Source: Arthonia radiata
Lineage: Eukaryota; Ascomycota; Arthoniomycetes; Arthoniales; Arthoniaceae
DNA: 64,000 nt
Assembly (NCBI GenBank): GCA_002989075.1
Contig: PSQN01000001.1
Coordinates: 967,760 to 1,031,759 of the forward strand
Direction: 5' to 3'
The notes beneath the pieces are model-generated. The model made no database searches and was not told where the DNA came from. It was given only the letters and a program-made list of their open reading frames with translations. Both the position numbers and the translations under genes were made by a program. Position 1 is the first letter of the stretch, and every line of letters begins with the position of its first letter. Shown piece after piece: positions 34,270 to 46,020 of the stretch.

Positions 34270-36388
34270 GCACACTCCATCCGTAAGCCGAGCGGTGACT
34301 ACAGCGATCGACGGTAAGCTAAAAGCTGGACTTGGGTGTTTGGACCGCAGTCGATAGATAAGCAAGGTGAAACCGAAGCGTTTTGAAATTTACTGCATTG
34401 TGTTCGCATCTCATAGGCTTGTCACATTCCCAATCCTCTGAATGTAGTAGCTCACATCAATGTTGTCGTCTGCTAGGCTTTGCTATTTCCGAGTATTGGA
34501 TGCGAGTAGCACTACACAACAGTCTCGAAGTAGCGCCCTTCTGTATTTTTGTCTTTGTATGGGTAGGCAGGCTTCAACATTTCTGTGCTCGAGAATTACT
34601 CTGTCTTCCCATCGCTGACGGCCTGCATCGCTATCTCCTAGTATCGCTCTCTTTCAGCCTCGCCACCTCCCAGCATCGCCACCTCCCAGCATCGCCACCT
34701 CCCAGCATCGCCACCTCCCAGCATCGCCATCTCCTAGTATCACCGCAATCCAGCATCACTATCTTCTGGCACGAGAATTACCGGTCATTCCTGTCTCCTG
34801 AAATCGCTGTCCTCTAGCTCTACTATTCTCTGACGTTCTCCCCCTCTATTATTACCCTCAAAGTACCAAACGAAGCAATATAACTATCTCGCAGCAAAGC
34901 TCAATCACCGTCTGTTCCTCAAGCAGTAAGCCTCTTTGAGCTATCGCTATGTTTGGTATCGCTAACCTCTAAGTCCACTCCTTATCAGTATAGCTGTCCT
35001 CTGCAGCACGGCTGTATTCGCACACCTGCCGTCACTCTTCACAGCACAATCCTCTTCCAGCCCACGCTCTCCACCATCCCATCCATCTCCACCATCCCAT
35101 CCATCTCCACATCCCCACCAAACCCATCTCACCATTTCCAGCCGCTCGCAGCACCAATTACGCCATCTTCCACGACTGAAAACACCACTCCAACCTCAAA
35201 CATTTCCACACCATCCCCACGAATCTGCTTAACCCTGACCCGGAGACGCCAAACCCAACAGCACCGCATACCCAATCCTCCATCATCTCAAATCCAGCAC
35301 ACGCAGCCGGGACCAATGCTCTCAAGGCAATATTGGGGTTTGCGTCCGGACACTGCAGGAAAGGACGAGAGCGCGGCAGCACGCGACGGGTGCGGAGCGC
35401 TGTCGCTATGTGCATGATAGAGGTGGGGTGACGCCGTTATCGGGGAGGGTGTGGAGGGTCGACGTAAATTTCAGGACAGCGAACGGGCGTTGAGTGGGAT
35501 GCCACGTGGAGTGAGACGGCGTGTGGTCGGTCGTTCAAAGGCGTCGAATCAGCGTTCGGGTTGCTGGGCCTGACATAAGTCGAGGGATGCTTGCACGCCA
35601 CACAGAAACGTAGAATACTCGTGCAGCAGTATTGAAGCGAGCGGTACACACGAGCCTGCGTGAGCGTGATCTAAGGGTGATAGCAGTGCAGCTACCTACA
35701 ACTAACCGGAACACCGACGTTGGCGATCACAGCTGGGTCCGAAGACGGCGTCACTGCGGAAGTTTGCCTGGATCGGAGGAAACAGGGGAACGGTGGTCAT
35801 CACAGGCGGAGTATGACCTGAGAGGGAGCTATAAACACGTTCGTGCGGTGAGGTTCAGCTTTGGTAGCGTTACGAGCGTAGCTGGAGGTCGGTGGGGTCA
35901 TTTGATTTATCGGAGCGAGAGGGAGGCGTTTTACGTTTTTGAGTCGAATGCAAAACGGGGAGGAGATGTGCTGTGCGAGTGAGGGGAGGGAAGAGGATGA
36001 TGTTGCTGGGTACAGGTCAGAGCGATAATGAGGCAGAAGGACATTTCTAGGGATGGAGTGGACACGGGGGAGTGAAAGCGGCAATGATCGTGGTATTCGC
36101 GGGTGGTATCAATAACGGCCTCGTACGTTGGTGGTACAGATTGCCTCCTGCGCCGTATTAATACACGTGGAAATCGTTTAGTCGTACATGGGCCTCCTCC
36201 TCCTCCTCGGTATGTCTCGTCTCATACACTCTGTATTTCCTTACCGGCGGTCATAGCCAATGCTGATAGTGTCGAAGAGGGGCAGCTCCTCCGTGTCATG
36301 TACTGCAGTGCCATGACCAGAGGATGCCAGTCTTCAAAGCGGCGTCGTCCGAGCGATCGCAATGCCATGCCAGGCCAGTCAAGTCCGC
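34270..36388. other. intergenic, low-complexity repeats, no gene recognised
   Basis: 2.1 kb between SEC31 and the next membrane-protein gene. It holds the 16-bp repeat described at 34613 and an 18-bp CATCCCATCCATCTCCAC repeat at 35070-35115. Several low-complexity frames (34383-34817, 34953-35417, 35632-35982) lack domain support or an ATG start. Confidence 0.5.
34613..34755. repeat. tandem 16-bp repeat AGCATCGCCACCTCCC
   Basis: At least four near-perfect copies between about 34656 and 34720, with degenerate copies on both sides (GCATCGCTATCTCCT, AGCATCGCCATCTCCT, AGTATCACCGCAATCC). Lies 340 bp downstream of the SEC31 stop. Confidence 0.8.
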
Positions 36389-37814
36389 TCAGAACCCCAG
36401 CACCTCCGCAAACCTCTCCTCCTGCGTGACGCTAATCTCCGTCGTCACCATGATCCCGCCTCCCTCCGTGAACTTCCTCAGATCATCCATCTCCACGTTC
36501 TCGACCCCGCTGCCGCTGCGGCCGCCTGTGCTCACAGCAGGGTTCTTGACATGCTCGGCCCGCCCACTCGTCGTATGCGGCTCATCCACCAGCCTAGTGA
36601 AGGCGCCATCGCCGTTCTCCCGGAGGCGGCGGCTGGAGGTGTGGCGGGCGTGACCCTTGTGGGCGTTGGCCTTCTGGCGGAGAGTGGTGGGCAGGCAGAT
36701 GGCGAGGAGAGGGACCATGCCCGGGAGGCAGGCGGTGACGAGGTAGAGGGAAGGTTCGAGGACGAGCCAGGAGATGATGACGTTGGAGACGGTAGGGTAG
36801 AGGGCTTCGTTGGTGTTGGCGACGAGCTCGTATTGACGGATGATGCTGGCGATGAGGGCACTGGAATGGAAGTGTCAGCTTGAGTGTCGAGGTGAGTGCT
36901 TGCAGATTGGTGGAGAGCGTGAGCAGATATCTGCGGAGAGGGAAAACTCACATAAAACCGGTGAAGAAGACGATGGTGTAGCCGAGCCTGCGACCTTTGC
37001 TAGCGTTGAGACGCCAGACTGTGGGAAGTGGCGTGCAGATCAGGATGATGTCGACGAAGATGTTGGGCGGCGTGAAACTCCGGTAGAACTTGTTGATGCT
37101 GACGCAATGCCCGCCGCTTGGGAGCATCTTATTCCAGAAGAACTCAATTGGGAGACATTGCAGAAAACAGGCGATCATGAAAGCGACGTATTGGCAGCAG
37201 ACAAAGGCCATGGTGAAGTAAGTGACCCAACGAACCCACTTCGAGCGGAAGATTCGTAGGAAGAGGAAGAGGATGGAAAGGCGGGTGAAGAGGTAGCCTG
37301 GGAGAAGGAATTGTACGCCGGCGTAGGTCGATTTGAGAAGTGGCACGAGACGATAGTCGAAGATTGGGCGGTGTGCTGGGCCATCGCCAATGGTCTCCTG
37401 GTGATAGATTCCTGAGATTACGTTAGTCACCGGACCGAGATAAGACTGTGATTTGTAGCAGCCCGCACGCGGACAATCAGAACTTACCGAGGACAACTCC
37501 ACAGAGCGCCGTCGTTGACACCCATGCCGGAATGAGAAGCCAGTCACTAGTCATAAGCATCAGCAACTCCCGTCGAACAGAGCTATACGAGCATGAACTC
37601 ACTCCCAGCCGAACTTGTAGCTTTTATGTCTCAAGAAGAGAGTGGTTGTGAAACGCAAGACGATGAAGGCAGTGTTGATGATGAGCATAGCGATTGTCAC
37701 ACCGAGCAACGGTGCCAGTGCCTGCTTTGCGGTCTTGTCTCCCTCGAAGCCTTGCCATGCTTGTGGTGAGCCAGGCACGATGGCCGCCATGGCTGCTAAC
37801 TCTGCCGCAGACAT
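36389..37814 (-). CDS. PTH11-like / rhodopsin-domain membrane protein
   Basis: Second multi-helix membrane protein of the fungal rhodopsin-domain type. Exons (minus): 37603-37814, 37488-37546, 36952-37411, 36389-36860, 1203 nt, 400 residues. The start ATG at 37814 gives MSAAELAAMAAIVPG; helix 1 is LLGVTIAMLIINTAFIVLRF; then the short loop WDDWLLIP and helix 2 AWVSTTALCGVVLG, a loop with HRPIFDYRLV, LFTRLSILFLFLRIF, WVTYFTMAFVCCQYVAFMI, CLPIEFFW, CVSINKFY, FVDIILICTPLPTVWRL, TIVFFTGF, then WLVLEPSLYLVTACLPG. The DDW after helix 1, the CxP-FW loop and the late YLVTACLP helix are typical of the family. The cytoplasmic tail of about 110 residues is polar. Three introns all preserve frame, donors GTGAGT/GTAAGT. 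Role unknown. Confidence 0.85.
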
Positions 37815-39699
37815 CTTGAAGGAGTTTTCTTCTTGCAACGCTGGCAGAGACGATAAGAAAGATGATCAACGTCCGTGACTACAAGAAACCACGTGGAAGG
37901 ACGTATGCTAAGGGGAGATGCAGGCCATTTGAGACAAGACACCGGTTGAGGTGCAGCATTGAGTGAATCGATCCGACCTAACCGATACTCCCTGCATGCA
38001 AACGCAGAGTCGATCAGGATGTGTCAACGCAGACCCTTGTTAAGGTGTTGTGCTTCCAAGTAGTTGGAGCGGCAGCATGCAATTTAATGACAAGGGCAGC
38101 GCGGGCCTCTTGGAGGGAAGGATCGGGACGGAAAGGGTGAGGTCAGTGCTGGCTCCACCGTTCCATGCACCGACTCGTACAATCTCACCATGGCTCACCT
38201 TCCCCCAAGAACATGGTAACAAATGATGTAGGGGCGGTTCATATTCACGGTGGGCAAACAATTCGGGGGACCCATGGCATCTCTGTGCCATTGGGGCCAC
38301 TGGCCATGTAATGAAGCCGAAATACAAACAGATCACCGTTAGGGATGCGTTTGCCTCTGCGTCAGACCGCTGGAAGCCGCGTGAAGGCATCTCGCCGTTG
38401 AGCGGGGACGACGTGATTGGGTGATGGAGCGGTAGTGCATGTCCTGCAGGGGCGTAGTCAATTGTCATGAGTGGGGACACAGCAATCGACTGCAGCACAT
38501 GCGCGCCGACACTCATCGTCCAAGCGTGCGGCGAAGGAAAAGTTTGGTTGTAAAAGAGGCTAGAGGTCCAGACCAGTGCCCCACTCAGCTGTGGCCGACC
38601 GGCGGGATCGGCGCCGATGTTCAGTAGATACACTTCTCAGTATTTGAGTTGTTAGCTGAGGCTGTCCAAGCGATCTCAGGCACATGCAATAACTCGTGTC
38701 TTTCTCTGCAAACGGATGTGAAACCGCGGGGAAGGATGAGGTGGGAGGATGCAGTCAGTCGATGGACCAGGTAGACTGACACGGCGACCTGGAAATTGGG
38801 TTCAAATGCCAGCACCATCGGACCATGACTCGCCCATTATACATTTCCCCACGTGCATCGACGTGCACCCGTGCGCTTGACTCTGGACAAGGATTGTTGT
38901 TTCAATTGGCGAGGTGTTTGTGGCTGGAGAATCAATAAAATGTGACACGCGCCACCTCAGATTTCATGCATGATGCGAGTCGATCCCGCCTCGGCATGCA
39001 CACGCAATGTCGGCTCTCGATCCTAGTGGATGCAAAGCACAGGCCGCCTTCTCGTGCAAACGCCCTTTTCGAGCGCACGGTACGGATCCGATGCCCAGCG
39101 GGGCTGACTCTCCATCATACATATAACATAAAGTTAAAGCGAGACTATTTATGCTATGCCAAGTATGAACCTTATAGCTATTCGATAGCTGCCCCTTTGA
39201 TCGCAGTCCGGACTGGCGGGTATTTGGCAATTCCAATCTTCGGGGTTCCCAAACAGCATCTCTTGTCGTGCTAGGGCTTTGGATGGTGATTACGTCCTTT
39301 CCCCGGTGGACTTCTCTGATTGGCTACTCTAGCCTCCCCCCCCCCACGCTTGACAGTTGGGGAATTGCTTCTTTCGGGGGTATATGAGAGAGGACGAAAG
39401 CCCTATCAAAAGCCCTACTCCTAGCAGGACAAGAGATGGTGTTACATAAGCACACTCGCACGTGTTGATTGCTGGGTCCGACATCCTCAGGCCACTTTGC
39501 AATTCAGCAACACTGGCATAGACCGGGGGGCTCCATCTCTCCCCCCAACAAGCTGTGGTGTACCGTGGAGATGACGACCCATCATCGTTATGGTCGCCTG
39601 CGCTTGCTTGTCTGACCATGGCCCACACCCCCGGTAAACCTCTGGCGGCTGTCGTTGGCATGGTATGCTGAACATTACGTATATCAAGAGCTTATGCAT
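37815..39699. other. intergenic, no gene recognised
   Basis: A 197-codon minus frame at 38040-38633 begins with GTG and shows no domain, so it was not called. A GC-poor stretch near 39.1 kb and homopolymer CCCCCCCCCC at 39338 are present. Nothing else seen. Confidence 0.45.
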
Positions 39700-39889
39700 A
39701 TTGACATTGCTGGTGTAAGTACTCTTGATGGAGGGAAGATGTCATTTGCTCAATAGTACCACCGGTACTGTGTATGGTAGCCTGTAGGGTAGATTGACAG
39801 GCCGTCGGAGTGACCAACAAACATATTCCAAACTGACTACCGAGCCGTGAAGCACCTGCTACCCCTTACACTTCCGCTTCGATAGCCAT
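39700..39889 (-). pseudogene. relic of the small gene at 57376-57597
   Basis: Minus strand starts ATGGCTATCGAAG, aligning with ATGGCTGTCGAAG of the frame starting at 57597. Further shared blocks are GGCCTGTCAATCT against AGCCTGTCAACCT and TTGAGCAAATGACATCTTCC against CTGAGCAATTGACGTCCTCC. The reading frame stops after eight codons, so this copy is broken while the partner is open for 73 codons. It lies on the other side of the transposon island. Confidence 0.65.
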
Positions 39890-40519
39890 AGGGTGGCGGG
39901 TCTAGTGCAGCGCTGTCTGGCGAGAACTGATTGCGCCTCTCCTTATAGCTCCTCCCAAATGCTCTTCATAAGTCTCGTTCTACAGCTCTGTTGGCCGCAA
40001 GTCACGGTCCTCAGGCAATCCCGCCAACAGTTGCTCAACCAGGCACACTTACCGCCGCCACAGGCCAGACGTCACCTTTTATCTCTCTGGAAATTCCTTT
40101 AAGATTCTCAGATTCGACCCGTGCCTCGCCAACTGACCAGCCTTGGCTTTGTTCACTACTTGATTCTGTTGTGCTTCCTTCGTCGTAAGGAGGAGGGCAC
40201 GCTAGTCTTCAAAATTGTAACGTTATGCAATAGGGAAGTAGTCAAGTAATTGCTGCCTTTTTAGGCTATAGGACTGTTTTTGCGGTTCGTATAAATCGAC
40301 AGCAGGACAACTTCACCGAATGTGTCTCTTCTCTATTAGCCAAGATTCCCTCATCTGGTGGTGACTGACGCTTCGGCGTAAGCTCCCATGGACGTCGTGG
40401 AGGGACGCGCACAGGTTCTGCCTTTCCAGCACGTACTCTTGTTGTGATGTCAGCCTCGTCGCCTTGACTTTACAGCACGGATCCTCGCCAAACGGGCTAT
40501 ATGACCCGGCTTCTTCCGC

Positions 40520-41104
40520 TTACAGATCTTTGGTGCCCTTGACGCATCTAGCTCTATATTGGTTAACTAGTATGGAAGAGGATGGTCGCAGGTAGACTTC
40601 GTATGGAAAATGACCTCCCTTGTCCAGGTAGGGATATATGTAGAGGTGGCCGGTTACTTTGGGGTTGTCCACAATCCCGTAGCCGATTTTGTGGCAGTAT
40701 TGAATGATCTTTCCTGGCGCCGGGCCGACTGTGATCACCCTGACGCGAGAGACCGGATTGACGAGTCTGGTTGGATGACGATCAAGAGTCCACGTACCGT
40801 TCAGCCAATGTTATGTAGCCTCATTGCAGGACAGAACGCTGCGGATGAGAACGGCTGAGTGTAGAGAGGCGTAGTAATACATGGCCCCCCCAAAACATGG
40901 TATACGGGAGCGGAAACCGTTAAGAGCCATATGACGTCTGCAGTGAGCTTTGAATGCAACGTTAAGAGGCGGCCACCCGAAGACTATAGCGAACTTGGCG
41001 TCGACTCCATATGTTGACGGCTGAAATTGTACACGCAAATGGGTGCCACTCCGCACCGAGCGGGCAAGAGTTAGCTGACTCCGAAGATGACAGGGGATAG
41101 CCTC
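40520..41104 (-). pseudogene. severed downstream part of a host gene, unknown product
   Basis: Open stretches on the minus strand next to the transposon, which may be the 3' part of the gene whose first exon is now at 54873-55283. One runs from the transposon junction down to a stop at 40811 and includes GVDAKFAIVFGWPP; another ends at 40520 with FPYEVYLRPSSSILVNQYRA. Exon boundaries between them are not clear. No known family recognised. Confidence 0.35.
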
Positions 41105-41113
41105 GTTGGAATG
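41105..41113. repeat. 9-bp target-site duplication, left copy (GTTGGAATG)
   Basis: Identical to 54847-54855. It directly precedes TAGCCTCAG, the left terminal-repeat end of the DNA transposon. Confidence 0.9.
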
Positions 41114-41207
41114 TAGCCTCAGTCCACTCAGGCCCGTGCGCTCGGCTGATATATTACCCGATAAGGAAATGCTCGCCCCACGGGCCTGAGGCCCGATAGC
41201 AGTCTTG
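41114..41207. repeat. left terminal inverted repeat with internal hairpin
   Basis: Aligned inverted to 54749-54846. Shared outer end TAG(C/T)CTCAG(T/C)CC(A/G)CTCAG, shared inner end GAGGCCCGATAGCAG. Inside is the perfect stem CTCAGGCCCGTG (41127-41138) with CACGGGCCTGAG (41179-41190). Confidence 0.8.
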
Positions 41208-41249
41208 GCGGGGTTTTGCATTTCTTGGCATTTTTTACACTCAAAACTC

Positions 41250-42056
41250 GCCTTCGCCGGTACAGAATTTTATAGCCAAATTAACAGGTATTGATCTGAA
41301 AAAAACTACAGTAGAAAGAGTATCTCAAGATCTAAAGCCCTTTTTTTTCTTTTCTTCTCTAACAGCAAAATAGGCCGTACGGGGTCATTAAAGAGCGTAT
41401 ATAATATATTATTACGTATTTAATAACCTTATAATAGAGAAGAATAAATTAAACAAAAAGAACTTAAATATAAGCGATAATTAACAAAAGACGAAGAGAA
41501 GAAGGTTAATTAGCTTCTTTTTAGGCTTTAACAGTAGTATACAACCTTTTATACCGCTCTTTCGTCTCTTGTATACTTAAATTAACCTAGTTATTGGGCA
41601 TCCTTTAATAAGTTTGCGGAGGCCTTATATATCGATTAAGACTTACTTAATTGTTTTAAGCTTTGATATAAGTTAACAGAGCCTATATTGTTCCCAGCAA
41701 AGGTTTAGAAAGAAGTAGCAAGACTTTTAAGGCAGCCAATGTTTAGAAAGTATAAGATTAATTAAGTTTAGGAGCTTAATATAGTTTCTAGCTATATAGA
41801 CATTAAGCAGACGTACTACTAAGAGGCTCTAAACTTAACTTAACTACTACTTAGTTTGTTGCAGCAGAAGCGTATTAATTAACCTTAAAGCGAGAAGCAC
41901 GTTCTATTCCTTTACTAGTATATATACTTTATTCTTTTAATACTATTGTATATATCTTAACTACGCAAGTACAATCTTCTTTTCGGTATTCTTAGGCTTT
42001 TAATATATAATTATAGAGTATTTATAGACTTAATAATACAATTTAACCGCTTTAGA
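41250..42056 (+). pseudogene. AT-rich part of the outer transposon, possible N-terminal transposase relic
   Basis: Interrupted on its right by the nested LTR element; no open frame remains. Fragments such as NRAYIVPSKGLERSSKTFKA can be read on the plus strand with TAG/TAA stops. Orientation and content are inferred from the relic at 49405-51100. Confidence 0.3.
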
Positions 42057-42061
42057 GTATA
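42057..42061. repeat. 5-bp target-site duplication of the LTR element, left copy (GTATA)
   Basis: Identical to 49405-49409 and immediately outside the left LTR. Confidence 0.85.
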
Positions 42062-42533
42062 TATAACGCCGGTCGCTGGGAGGACCGAACTAAGGCTCAC
42101 TTGTCTTGTGTGCTTGTCGACCTTGGTGGTGGGTGTCTCGTGTGCTAGAGACTGAAAGACAGGAGAGGCGAGACAGATTACAGAGGGTGAGAGGGGCTTA
42201 ACTGAAGTAGACAGAAGGTGAAGCACGTTACCTAAATATAGTTAAGGAACTTGTATTTAGATGTTAAGTTAACAGACTAAAGTCTATCCTAAGGTCGGCT
42301 ATCAGTCTAGCTATATAATCTAAGGTACATAGGGAAGTTCCTCTGTGTCCGTTAATCTCGACAATGCTTATATCGGGTTTATAAGGAACGTAGGCTCTTA
42401 TAGCCGTCTTGTTCGATAATGCCTACGGCGGGTTTATAGGCTTAGTCGGGAATGATGCTGGTAGGGCTGAGATGACTGGCGGTAGTTGATGCTTAGGTAC
42501 ACGCTAGGCCGTTTGGGGCTGGTGCCCGTAATA
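42062..42533 (-). repeat. left LTR (3' LTR of the element), 472 bp
   Basis: Starts TATAACG (original TGTAACG, one RIP-type change) and ends CCCGTAATA (original CCCGTAACA). Same length as the right LTR. Differences from it are almost all G/A or C/T. Confidence 0.92.
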
Positions 42534-42550
42534 CAATCCCCCCTCTTTTA
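42534..42550 (-). promoter_or_regulatory. polypurine tract of the retrotransposon
   Basis: Minus-strand AAAAGAGGGGGGATTG abuts the 3' LTR, the usual plus-strand DNA primer site; it also fixes the element's orientation. Confidence 0.75.
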
Positions 42551-42640
42551 GTTAAATTGTCCTCGATTGACCCTTAGCCTTTTAAACACCTATAAGTTAC
42601 GTTTCGTCCCTCCTTTCGTAACTAATCTGTAAGTCGCTAT

Positions 42641-43290
42641 GCCTCGCATAAAGTCCGTTGCTGCGGGTCCTAATAAAAAGTATAGCTAATACCTGTTAAT
42701 TGAAGCCTGCGGTATCGAGATGCCTCCTTGTTCTAGATATGTGTCGACTAAGAAAAGGTGTGTAGTTTAGTTTGGGAAGGCGACGTGTTTAGTGTGTACT
42801 CGAGATAAAAAGAGTTGTAATTTACGAGTGTCGATAGCAGATAGTATACCTTTTTAGTGTTCTTTTGTGGTAACTGGAACTAACTTAATTGTAGCGCGTT
42901 CGGTTTATTCTTAATATTCCTCTTAGTCGGCTGCCCTTTAGCGCGCAAAGAGCTAATTGCGTGCGTCAAAGGCTTAGGCAGCAGCGTTGGTTGCGGCTGT
43001 GTAGCGTAACCGATCTGAGGTCCGGAAGTTGAAAGAGGAGGTTAAGAAGACTTGTGCGCGGGTAGCAGCGAAGTTAGCTCGGAATAAGTTATTGAAGCAA
43101 GAAGAGTTTGCTGCGTTAATAGCTAGTAGTAATATATTTAAATATCCGAGCGGGTTATCTGTTGACTTTTAGAGTGACCCCTACTCGGTGTTGGGTAGTA
43201 GTCCTATAACATAGTGGGCTAGTTCGTTTAAGGGTAACCTAAGTGCCGGCGAGGCACACTAGATAGTAGATTAGGGTGTTAGTACTACTA
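42641..43290 (+). pseudogene. antisense ORF in the gypsy element with two CX2CX6C-type motifs
   Basis: Plus strand, opposite to gag-pol, between integrase and the 3' LTR. Starts ATG at 42641 (MPRIKSVAAGPNKKYS). It then reads CSRYVSTKKRC and CLVCTRDKKSC, with Y in the first motif where a Cys would complete a pair of CX2CX6C units (TAT for TGT is a RIP-type change). A helical KLKEEVKKTCARVAAKL stretch follows and the frame fades near 43270. Most interruptions are TAG or TAA. Some fungal proteins show paired cysteine motifs like these; what the protein did is unknown. Confidence 0.5.
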
Positions 43291-44149
43291 CGACCGATTA
43301 ATATTCTAGTCCTAATATCGTCGAATAGTGTCTTTATAGTTAGTTAGGTTTCGTTCCGGTTCCCATTAATTTTTGTGTTCGGGATATCCTTTCTACTTTA
43401 TGAGATACTGTCGTTTGCCTCGGTATTGTCTATAAGCTCGAATTGTTTTGACTTTATACTCGGGTTCTTAACTGTTAGAAAGGATTTCTAGGTTAGGTCG
43501 TTCTACTTCTCGGAAGTAGGCTGGTTCTAACAGCGCTACGTAAAATACAGGATATATTCTTATTGTCTTTAGGAGTTCGAGTTTAAATGTTACGGGTCTT
43601 AATTGCTATAAGATTTTAAACGGTCCTGTCTTAGTGTAGTCGAGTTTTTTGCTTGGTCTGATAGTTTTTAAGTTTCTTATAAGCAAGTAAGCTCTTCCCC
43701 CCTCTTTTATGCTTGTGTTTAGGGTTGTTCTTGACTTGTTATACTACTTTCTTGTTCGTTCGTTAATAAACTCGCTGTCAGACTTTAACTACTGGTGCAG
43801 GTATTTTATGTTCGTAGCTATTCGTGTAGCTAATTCGTTTTCTGTAGTATTTTGTAGTTGTCTTTTTTGAAGAGGGTAATAGCCATATAAGGCGTAGAAC
43901 GGAGTTATCTTAGTTGTATCGTTCTTTGTATCGTTGTGCGCTGCTTACGCTACTAGTAGTAACTGTACCTAGTCGTTCTGCTGGTAGTTAATGTATGCTC
44001 GGAGATACTGTTCCAGTGTTTAATTTGTTCGTTCTGTCTGTTCGTCTGTTTGTGGATAGAATAATGTTAATATTTTTTGTTTTGTCTCTAGCTATTGCAT
44101 TAGGAATGTTTAAAACCGTAAGACGAACTTCCGGTCTCTGTCTAAGACA

Positions 44150-44490
44150 ATTTTTTGGGGTTGGCTATAGTTTGCTAGGATAATCCGAAGGAAGGTATAT
44201 ACTAACTGTTCTAAGTTGCTGGCTTCCTTGTAAGGTACGAAGTACGCGTACTTTGTTAGTTTGTCGTATATAACTAGGATAGCGTCGTAAGCTACTCCTG
44301 TAAATAGATCTTTGGAAGTTAGTAACTTAGTAATAAAGTCTAGTAAGACTGTGTGTCATAGTCTTTCGGGTGTCTCTAGTGGTTGTAGTTCACCGTATGG
44401 TGAATGCCTCGGGTGCTTAGTTCTTGCGCATATGTCGCATTCTTGGATGTAATTCTCGACGTGGTGTCGGATCCTTGAGATATAGTAGGT
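44150..44490 (-). pseudogene. integrase relic of the gypsy element
   Basis: Reads CDICARTKHPRHSPYGEL, then LDFITKLLTSKDLFTGVAYD and FLRIILANYSKPQKIVLDRD on the minus strand, the zinc-binding and catalytic-core parts of a retroviral-type integrase, with stops. Confidence 0.75.
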
Positions 44491-45479
44491 TCTTGTAATC
44501 TTTTCTATAGTATTGTCGATGCCTTTATGTCCTTTAGTTAGGTTATCGTAGAAGTTACTAATAATGTTTCGGATTAGATTCCTCGGAACGTAGATTTTGC
44601 CTTAAAATTCGTAATATCCCTTGTTGTTCTTAGTTAATTCTGGGTGTCGTTTCTTGTTTTCTTGGTAAGTTTTAGGGTCGTTTAGGATATCTAGGATTCG
44701 GCTGTCTAGTTTAATAACAAACTCGATCGTTATAGCCAATTGATTGTATTTAATCTCGTTATTGTGTTCTCAGAATATTGTATGCTCGACGTGTTCCTTG
44801 TTATTAAGGTAATCCGGTCGTCGGCTTAGAGCGTCGGCCCTGTCGTTCTCAGAACTCTTCTTGTAAGTAATAATAAAGTCGTATGGAGCTATAGTTTCTA
44901 ACTATCTAACTTGTCTGCGGTTGAGTTTCTTTGTTGTCGTGAAATAAGTTAGGTTTTTGTGGTCTATGTATACTATAATCGTATAGTTTGTTCCTTTTAG
45001 GTAAGCTTACTATGTCTCGAATGCTGCTATAATGGCTAAAAGCTCTTTGTTGTGAATATCGTAGTTCTGTTCTATAGGTAACATTTTTCTTGAGTAGAAA
45101 GCTACTGGTCTAAGCTTTCCTTCTTTATTGTTTTAACTTATGCATGCTCCAATTGTATAGTCTAACGCGTCTATTTCTATGATAATCGGTAAGTTAGAAT
45201 TAAATATTGCTAGTATAGGCTCAATCTTAAAGGCTTCTTTAAGTTCTTTAAATGCTGATTGTTCTTTCTGCGTCTAGGAGAATTCTGTCGATTGTTTTGT
45301 TTGTTAAGACAGCGGTGCTGTAATTCGGCTAAAGTTGGATATCTATCGCCTGTAGTAGTTAGCAAAACTAAGAAACTGTTGTAATTGTTTTACATTCTTT
45401 AGTATAGGCCAGGTTAGGACAGATTAGATCTTCGAATCTTCTATTTAGAGACCGTACTCGGTAATTATAAATCTAAGAA

Positions 45480-46020
45480 ATTCGACGGATTGTTGGTAGA
45501 ACTGAGTTTTCTTGATATTAATTTGTAAATCGGTACGCGCCAATCTTTCTAATACCTTCTTAATATGTTCCTTATATTCTTTTAGTGTACGGCTGTATAC
45601 TAGGATATTGTCTAGATAAGCAGTTATAAATATGTCTAGGTAATCGCTGAGTGTGTTGTTAATTAGTTTCTAAAATGATGCTGGAGCGTTTATTAGCCCG
45701 AAGGGTATAACGCAATACTTAAAAAGTCTGTGTCTGGTGTAGAAGGCCGTTTTCTATTCCTCGCCCTCCTTTATACGGATTAGGTTGTATGCTCCTTGTA
45801 GGTTAAACTTAGTGAACTATTGTACGTTATATAATTGGTCTGTTATTTTGTCGATACGTAGTAAAGGATATCGATTTTTAATAGTTATCCCGTTTAGTTG
45901 TCTATAATTTACGTAGAGTCGTAGTTTGCTATTCTTCTTGGGTACGAAGAGTATCGGGTATTCGGCTGGTAATGTTAATTTTCAGATAAATCCTTTCTTA
46001 AGGTTCTTGTTAAGATAATC
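45480..46020 (-). pseudogene. reverse transcriptase relic of the gypsy element
   Basis: Minus strand; the catalytic box reads AYLDNILVYSRT where YLDDILVYS is expected, so the second Asp is lost (GAT to AAT). Followed by EYKEHIKKVLERLARTDLQ, standard for Ty3/gypsy RT. Confidence 0.85.

Noticed and set aside
34600-34800. CRISPR-like direct repeats
   Set aside because: A tandem 16-bp repeat without spacers in a eukaryotic context.
34953-35417. 154-codon plus frame
   Set aside because: Ser/Thr/Pro low complexity over a CATCCCATC repeat with no support.
36362-36883. Plus frame opposite the PTH11-like gene
   Set aside because: Antisense shadow of a GC-rich coding exon.
38040-38633. 197-codon minus frame
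   Set aside because: Starts with GTG, has no domain or codon pattern of its own, and no intron-exon support.
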